From Taxillus chinensis (lineage: Eukaryota > Streptophyta > Magnoliopsida > Santalales > Loranthaceae), in the NCBI GenBank assembly GCA_023512835.1, contig CM042092.1, positions 11,732,498 to 11,796,497 of the forward strand: a stretch of 64,000 nucleotides of DNA, read 5' to 3'. The notes under the pieces are model-generated. The model saw nothing but the letters and a program-made list of their open reading frames with translations, searched no databases and was not told where the DNA came from. Both the position numbers and the translations under genes were made by a program. Position 1 is the stretch's first letter, and every line of letters starts with the position of its first letter. Shown piece by piece: positions 56,420 to 64,000 of this stretch.

Positions 56420-59320
56420 GGATGGCACTAATTTGAATTGTTCAGATCATAACATAAACAAGAAAAAAAACATTTCTTCATACATATTCTTTGCACGTGT
56501 ATATATTGATGTGATGTGGTGAGTAAATAAAGTACATATTCTATAGTTTTTGTATTCCATGGATTCTCTCATGCGTTGTCCCAGAAATCACCATACATTT
56601 TCCCATTACGAAACGAAGTTACAAGTTTGTCATCATTTGAACGCTACAAATAAAATAATAACAAAGCATACGGGCACCACAAAATGGGGGTAAGCAAGTT
56701 AACCATAGAAAGGGGCACGTTACCGAGAGAACAAAAATTAAAATCAAACAATTCTATATGGCCCAATATTGTCAATGTGCATAAAACTCTGGGTAACCGA
56801 AAAATAATAATCACATTGGAACATGTTATCGAAAAATAGCAGCACCGTATCAAATCCAGGTCATATGCAGTCTGAAAGATGGTATTTAAAACGTGCACGC
56901 ACAGAATTCAAATAATAACTTATTATAAAATTTTACAAATTATAATTTCCAAGAAAGATTAAGATTTTAAAGCAATTAGGATGCAGATATCAAAGCATAT
57001 ATATGATCCACTGTAGGTATCAAATCATGGATGCCTCGACTGCTGATAAGTAACCTAATAATTGGAGGAGATCACACAAAGTCACGCAAACTTTCAAAAG
57101 CCAAGACAACAGTAATAATTTGAATTTAAGAGAAGCATCTGCTTCGTTCACAAAATAAAAGAGTCATTTTTATCTATCAAAAACAACAAAAAAAGTCATT
57201 TCTGCATCATATTAAAGACAGTGCCACTGAAGCACCGGGGAGGAAGTAATATAATAATGATGCAAGTACAAATTCTTGCAAAGGACAGATCCTAAGAGTG
57301 CAATTAATGTGCCTAAGCCTATAATTCCACCTCGATGGCACTCAACAATACTCAAAATTTTCAATCAAAACAAATTCTCCATAAAAGCCATAAAAGTAGA
57401 GGTTCAATTAAATCAACTGCGGAAGGTGAACATATACTGGATACCAATAAAACAAACCCACCTGCAAACAATATAGAATGAATCGTATATGGAAAAAGTA
57501 AATAAAAATTACCTTGGAATAGCCACCACTGGGGACATCTTCCAGTACGCAGCCGGAAGGAAGCCTCTGGCAGCTCACAAATGAGTTTGCATTTGAAGAG
57601 TCTCTTGTGAGATCAAAGGACACATCCACCACCGCCCACACACCCTCGGCATGCTGCTTACAGAACCGGAGGAACTTCACAGGGCGGACGGCCACCAGTG
57701 GTGATAGAACCTGGAGCTCAGCTTGCATCTATAGATATATAGGGAAATGCAATATAGTATAGTCCCTCACACATAATTTTCAACAGACAAAAACAACTCA
57801 AATGAAGCAGATATAGAACGTACTAGCTGTAGAGCACCATTTCTGGTTCCAGTCATGCCGCTAGATATTACTTCAATAACCGAAGATCTTGCTACCAAGT
57901 AGGGAAACATTTTTGCCCACTGATCCTAATAATATTTGAAGGAAAGGCAAACAATAATTATGAAAAACTAGACCCAATTATAAAACATGGAAGGTGACAT
58001 CTATGAGATAGTTTTTTATACCACATCCATTAGTGTTTCTACAAGAGCCAAGCTGCTGATGTTCACCGATCCATTCTCCCTGGTAGCCTCGGTTACAAAA
58101 CCAACCGGTGTGGTTCCAAGACAAGGGGGATTAAACTTCCTTCTGTACTCCTCCTGGTTCAACACGTCCCTCGAACCATCTACGCCCTTGATCCAAAGGG
58201 GGCTATCATTTTCGACCATGCCCACTAATTCTTGCATAGCAATGAGTGCATGGTCCAGCAAGAAAGACCTGTCGCTGCTTGTCATGGCGGTTGGAGGAGG
58301 CCGACCTGGGGGAGGCCCCATTGGCAACATGTTGGGAACGCCATCTCCCAAATCAAGTCCCATGGGCAATGTTCCACCCACCTGATTCAATATCCCAAAC
58401 CCATTTCTCCCAACTGCGAGGTCCAGGCTGGAGTTGGGGAGCTGGGGAGGGCCGGACCCGAGCAAGGACGTGACCGGCTTGCCAAGAAACTTGTCCGACA
58501 AGGAACATATACGCGCTAATTCGTCCTTCAACCGCGCATTCTCAATCCGGAGATGGTGCTCCTCGTAGGAAATCTCTCCCAGCACCGCCGGGTGGCCACA
58601 ATTGTTGCACAACGGATGCTGCATTGCTTTCTTGATGGTATAGTTCTCCGCTTGTAGCTTCTCGTTCTCTTGCTTAAGGATCATGTTCTCGTGCCTTTCC
58701 AGTTGGGTCTGAATATATGGTACAAATGACTGAGTATATTGTCTTCTAACTCTAGACAGTATATATATAGTACTGTCATACTAAATTACTTTTCAAAGAA
58801 GCAAACCATTAATATATAGTAGTATAGTAGAAGAACAAGAACCTTCATTTGGGTACGGCGATTCTGGAACCAAAACTTGACTTGCTTGGTCTCCAAGGAA
58901 AGCCTCCGGCTGAGTTCCAATCTTTGCTTTTCATCAGGATGGGGACACTCCTTGAAGAAACTACACGACACAAGTAAACAAATAATATTCAACGCACATA
59001 TATATTTATATATATATATGTATATATAAACGGCCGCGCGCACACCACCCCCCGGATTTTTATTTTTTGTGTTTTTGAAACACAAGAACAAAATTAGAGG
59101 CTTTTTAATACCTCTCCAGCTCTTGGATTTGCTGTGGGGTGTGGCGGTGGTAGCGCTTCTTGCGGGGGGGCTTGGAGTCGTTGGCGGCGACATCCAGCTC
59201 GTCTCCGGAGACGCCGCCTCCGCCGCCATCTAGGTTGTCGCTGCCGGAACGGCTCTCGTACTCGTCTTCCCTGATTCTCCCCATTATGCTGGGATCGAAA
59301 TTTTCTCCTATTAGGCTCAT
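55104..59320 (-). CDS. HDG7: HD-ZIP class IV homeobox-leucine zipper transcription factor, HDG7-like
   Basis: Eight coding exons on the minus strand: 59320-59112, 58960-58843, 58708-58022, 57925-57824, 57728-57513, 56286-56121, 56027-55660, 55508-55104. Phases close and give 756 residues. The order is an acidic N-terminus ([14 protein letters not shown]), homeodomain about 52-110 ([17 protein letters not shown] to [12 protein letters not shown]), the class IV loop-zipper ([16 protein letters not shown] to [12 protein letters not shown]) with the paired-cysteine loop CNNCG, then a START domain from about 250 to 480 and the HD-SAD C-terminal region ([17 protein letters not shown] segment, [23 protein letters not shown]). 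Class IV factors act in the nucleus in epidermal identity and differentiation through L1 boxes. The short N-terminus, without the long ANL2/HDG1 leader, and the syntenic position favour HDG7. The start [11 protein letters not shown] parallels HDG7 and follows a TTTGCAG acceptor at 59351, implying a 5' UTR intron. Confidence 0.93.
56371..56416. repeat. (TA)n microsatellite in intron 5 of the HD-ZIP gene
   Basis: About 23 perfect TA units. Confidence 0.9.
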
Positions 59321-59350
59321 CCCACCTCGGGCCAACTCAGTCACACTTCG

Positions 59351-59400
59351 CTGCAAACACGCACACAAACACTGAGACGGCATTCAACACACACAATATA
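59351..59400 (-). other. 3' end of a 5' UTR intron of the HD-ZIP gene
   Basis: On the gene strand GTGTGCGTGTTTGCAG ends at 59351, a good acceptor 31 bases before the start codon. The matching donor and the upstream non-coding exon are somewhere in 59400-60800 but were not fixed. CT-rich stretches near 60100-60160 on the plus strand are candidates for leader sequence. Confidence 0.45.
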
Positions 59401-59614
59401 TATATATATAGATATATATATGCGAAGCTTTTAAATCCAAATCTCAAGTACGTAACACACAAACACAGACATACGGACACCAATTTATTGGTTACTAACA
59501 GTACTGTGGTTTCTACTATTGTCCATGACCACCAGCCCCATATATCAACAGAAGAAGAAAGAAATGAAGAAGAAGAAGAAGAAGATGATCCTCTCCCACT
59601 CCTTTTTTTACTCG

Positions 59615-59618
<4 letters not shown>

Positions 59619-59691
<73 letters not shown>
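59619..59691. repeat. Compound (CT)n-(TA)n microsatellite
   Basis: About 19 CT units directly joined to about 17 TA units, upstream of the HD-ZIP coding region and probably inside its 5' UTR intron or promoter. An (AGGC)n run follows at 59720-59741. Confidence 0.9.
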
Positions 59692-59694
<3 letters not shown>

Positions 59695-59699
59695 TTCTA

Positions 59700-60534
59700 A
59701 CAAACAGTAGTACTGAAGGAAGGCAGGCAGGCAGGCAGGCTTAGATGACATACAGTCCTTATCTTCCCTTTAACATTACCACCACTAAACTTATTTATTT
59801 ATAATAAATAAATAAATCAATAAAAACCGGAAAATTTGGTGTGAGAGAGGGAGAGAGAGAGAGAAGAGACAAAGAAGGAGGGAGAGGACAAATGGGACAC
59901 CCAAATAATACCTGGCATGGGCAAAGAAGAGAGGAAACCCTAGTCCCCAAATCCCTCCCCAGCGACCAATCTCGTGTTTCTGCATGCTTGACCCTCCATC
60001 CGTCCTCGCCGCTAAACAACAGAAACAGAGCGCAGGAGGGGATGGGGGCGGCACACCCAGACGACACCCAAAAACCTCATTAAAGCCCCCCTCCAACAAA
60101 CGTCCAGTCACGTCCCTCTCCCTCTCTCCTCCTTCACTGTCTCTCTGCCCTGCACATGGACTTTTTCGTCTCTTTTCGTACTCCTTTCCAATGCCTTTGG
60201 AAAACTCAAACCCAACCATTTTCAGTTTTTTTTTCCTTTTTTCCTTTTTTCCTTTTTTATATATAAAAATAAATTAACAACAACAACAAAAAAAAAAATA
60301 GAAACGAGAGATACCCTTTTTGAGTTTTGACCTTCTCGACTCTGCCTTATCTTTTTTGGGTCTCGCTATGCATATACCGATATACGGGAGCAAAAGTAAA
60401 AGATGTTAGTCTGGTAGATAAAAGTAGCCTTTGCCTATTTTTGTGACTGGGGACACGGTTTCAATGCTGCAGTACAGAGGGACGAAAAGATGATGGCAGC
60501 AGGCCCTTTCGGATGCGTAGACCTCTTTAGCCCT

Positions 60535-60565
<31 letters not shown>

Positions 60566-61140
60566 TCTATCTATCTATATATAATCTCTCTCTCTCTCTC
60601 TAAAAGCCAAGCGCTGTTGGGATTTGTGGCATGGAGTGTAAAAAAAACAAACACACACACAGGGGGAGACACGGACCGACCCAGAGTTTGAAAATAAACA
60701 AATGAGTTTGGCGTCTTGGGACATTGGAGCTGACCTTTTGTTGTATTATTCAAATCCACTTTGAAGTCTGTAGCAGTCAAGCGCTCACGCGCGCTCCCTC
60801 CGGTCCAGGGAGAGGCCGTGTTAGGGAACCAACAGCAATGGCCGACTCGAAACGGCGTCGTTATAGATCGCTCGTACCGTCGATCTCAGTTTTGAGTTTC
60901 AAACCGAGCCGGGTGCAGTGTGAACGAGGAAGCGCGGCGATGGGGACAGGAACAGTGCGACCTGCGACGATGTGTCTTCGCGTCGCGTTGGGAGAGGGGG
61001 AGAGAGAGAGAGAGAGAGAGAGCGCGAGAGAGTGACGGGTGAGTGATTTATATTTACATCGAGTAGCGTCGGTCAGTGGTGCACGCGCATTATCGAGCGC
61101 GTGCGAGGCAGACTAGGATACCGTATGGACGCGACTACTG

Positions 61141-61195
<55 letters not shown>

Positions 61196-64000
61196 GGGTA
61201 ATTTACTTGAAGTAATTCCAGATAGGCTAGAAAAGTAATAAATCTGATTTTTAATATCTCAGAGCTTCGCGGACTCTCTAGATGCAATTGTTTTTTAATT
61301 CAAGGAACCGATTTAATAAAAATTATACTTTTTAACTCTCTGTTCTAATCAAAATTTTAATAAAATAAATAATAATTTTTTAAAATTCAATTTAATATTA
61401 TTTTTAACTATTACAATATTATATATTTTTACTGATGCATTTTTTATTTTTAAATTTAAAAAATAAATAACAAGTTTAAAAGTAATAATTACTTAAAATA
61501 AATAGAAAAAAGAAGTAGAACAAATTATTATTAAAATAATAATAATAATTTTTTATTTTAAAAAATAGATATCCTGTGATATTTTTTAAAAATAAGGCAA
61601 AAATATGACCGTGATTTCATATGAGAAGTATATGAAGATTTAGTAATTTATTTTCAAATTGCGCAATTGAGATGTTTAAAACTACGGGGCTTCGATTTTC
61701 TTCTTATTATTGATTTTCCAAGTTCACCGAAAATTTTGGGGGTGAATTGTAATGGACGTGTACGATTGAGCCACTTTGCTAAATTATGTGCAACGCAATA
61801 AAATCAACTGGATTGTTTTATTTATTTCATTTAAGGCTAATCAATATTTTTTGCGATTTTTTTATTTAATTTTATATGGGGGTAAAATCGCAGAAAATCT
61901 ATTAGAATTTGTGGTGTGATTATTCATTAATCACAGTGTGTCCAATTTCAATGACCCATTCCGGGCATTTATTTCCCTCCGGCTTTTTGTGATTTGGCGT
62001 GTCCAACTAAACGTTGCTTCCCAGATACCACTGATTAATTCATCATTAATCATCGGATTCAAAACCAAATACAGAACAAAACAATATTAGTGTACTTGTA
62101 TTTCACAGGTCATTTTATGGAGATTAACTTAAATGCTTGTTTTTGTTCAATTAAAATGTATGCGTCTATTTTATTTTACTTCTTAAAATCTACTTTTTGA
62201 GCCAGGATTATTATTAAGTAAAGGCGATACTATTACATAATATATGTATATATATAGTCTGCTACAACTTCGAGACCAAAAAAAATGAATAGTTATATTA
62301 ATATTTAATGGTTCATATTAAATTTTAAATTATGTTATATTAATTTACTGTTGTTAAATTATGAGTTATTGTAATATTTAACAGTCTAAAATAAAAATAT
62401 AACTTCATATTTTCATTTTAGGAAAACACACTCTATATATATATACAAATATCATACCAAGAGACAAAAGACAGTAGTATCTCAAGCTTTTATTTTTTTA
62501 TGTATATTAACGGATGCCATATGATATCCTAAACATATTGCATGGCGTAGTGTGTGTTTCTTTTTAAAAGCAAGACGCAAAAAATAAAAATATAATTAAA
62601 TGAATATAAAAATCAAGAAGATGAATCAATTCGCATTTCCGTCATTAATTATGCTATTTTCATTTCTCGCGCTTTTAATGCTATTTTTTCGATTTAACAA
62701 ATAATTATGTACGTATACTGAGTAAGAGTCATATATTTTATTTTATTTTATTTTCCCCTCAGATTTTCAAAAACTGGCATACGTCACTGAATAATAACTG
62801 AAATGCAAAGAAATAAACAAATTAATATTAATATAAATATAAAAACCTTGATGATTTATGGCCCGCGCTGGGTAATAAATTGTCTTTCAAGCATGCCTAT
62901 TAAGAACATTGAACGGTGATTTGTCATTATCTTTGTGAGTAGGCAATTTTACTGCAATATTGTCACCATTAATCGATTACCAAATATATTAATGACAGCA
63001 ATTAAAAGCTTTGGTATAACTGTCGTTTTAAAAAGGGAAATAATATATTTTACTCACAAACTTCAGGTGTTCTGTCTGTCATTTGACTGTTGGAAATCCT
63101 TCCTGCTAATTAAAGATAGCTACGAGATTATGATAATAGAAAAAATTATTTTCCTTATTTTCCCATATGTTTTATATATATATTCACTGTAATTTGCTCA
63201 CGTCAGCGAACGAATCCTGATGCAAGTATAATATTGAGTATTGTGCCCGAATGCATAACATTTCAAAAGGGTTCGGGGTAAATCATTTGTTCACACAATG
63301 TACGGGAAAATTGTAATATGATATCTCAAAACCTACTAATAAGTGTGTTCTTCTTTAACCAATTTTGATTTTAGGTGTTTGTAGTATAGGCTCAAAATGA
63401 TGAATACCTTTTTATCTATCAATTTGAGGTTATTTAGTGTTCTTCATTAATTTCACATTTTTGTTATATCTAAAATGAAGTTTTAGATTTGTAGTATTGC
63501 AAAGTTGAAGCCTAAATTTATCATTTAATATATTTTAAAAAACGTTTCGCGGCTAATTACTATTCAAGCATTATATCACTTTTATAAATACAAGTATATA
63601 TATATATATGTGTGTGTGCGCGCGCGTGTTTTTAATATTTTAAGAATTATAGTGAAATTTTATTAAAATAACAATGTGTTATTTAATTTTTATGATGAAA
63701 ATTTTAATTTAAATATTTAAATGTTATAATTAATAATTTAAATTTAATTTTTATCTAATTATAGTCTCATGTTCTTAATTCGTAAATGTTCTCTTCGTAA
63801 GCAATTAAAATCACGTTGTTAATGTAGCATGATCTAACCATAACATATTATATATGCACAAATTATAGCATAATCAAAACAATGACGCCTGATCATTCTT
63901 TATCTAAATTTTGTCGTTCTGTACATAGAGACAAATATATGAGCAAGGAATAGTAACTGAATTAATAATTTTATTTCACTCATGTTATTTACAACTAACT
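59700..64000. other. HD-ZIP upstream region and gene-free right flank
   Basis: The segment 59830-61100 is GC-richer and full of GA/CT tracts (59840-59870, 60536-60560, 60585-60600, 61000-61030). It has the look of promoter and leader DNA of the HD-ZIP gene. A 53-bp (ATT)n tract follows at 61142-61195. From there to the end the DNA is AT-rich and I see no gene. Confidence 0.45.
61142..61195. repeat. (ATT)n microsatellite
   Basis: About 18 perfect trinucleotide units. Confidence 0.9.

Noticed and set aside
60724..61035. 103-codon frame upstream of the HD-ZIP gene
   Set aside because: The C-terminal part is translated GA microsatellite (repeated Glu-Arg), and the region looks like promoter DNA.

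Overview
This is nuclear DNA from a flowering plant, almost certainly a eudicot. The genes have GT-AG introns, intergenic DNA is very AT-rich and full of short inverted-repeat elements and microsatellites, and all eight recognisable proteins belong to plant families. I cannot name the species. Long intergenic gaps (about 2 to 8 kb) argue for a medium or large genome rather than a compact one.

Layout. Eight genes are supported: ARFRP1-type small GTPase (minus, 3986-6285), protein phosphatase 1 inhibitor-2 (plus, 11021-13905), SIS-domain sugar isomerase-like protein (plus, 15611-16189), a short COR27/COR28-like protein (minus, 21340-24459), a TMEM161-like membrane protein (plus, 28865-30232), a class B2 heat-stress factor (plus, 38480-39510), an XBAT33-like ankyrin/RING E3 ligase (minus, 42704-47203) and an HD-ZIP IV factor closest to HDG7 (minus, 55104-59320). 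Exon structures were worked out by hand from splice consensus and reading-frame phase; every CDS closes in frame. Transcript ends were not determined.

The order ARFRP1 - inhibitor-2 - SIS - TMEM161 - HDG7 matches, from memory, the Arabidopsis run At5g52210 to At5g52170, so this looks like a conserved ancestral block. The COR27-like, HSFB2 and XBAT33 genes sit between those markers here but not in Arabidopsis. The block does not look like an operon-style pathway. It does contain two environment-responsive genes with readable promoters: the COR27-like gene has three evening elements upstream, and HSFB2 has two perfect three-unit heat-shock elements upstream.

Mobile DNA. The clearest element is a 3,360-bp solo LTR at 49515-52874 (TG...CA ends, 5-bp target duplication, internal TATA box), resembling long-LTR Ty3/gypsy chromoviruses. 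There is also a fossil PIF/Harbinger transposase at about 9130-9420, two Tourist-like MITEs with TAA/TTA duplications, a MULE-like element with long inverted repeats at about 27.3-28.1 kb, and several weaker MITE candidates. I found no rRNA, tRNA, CRISPR, organellar insertion or viral gene.
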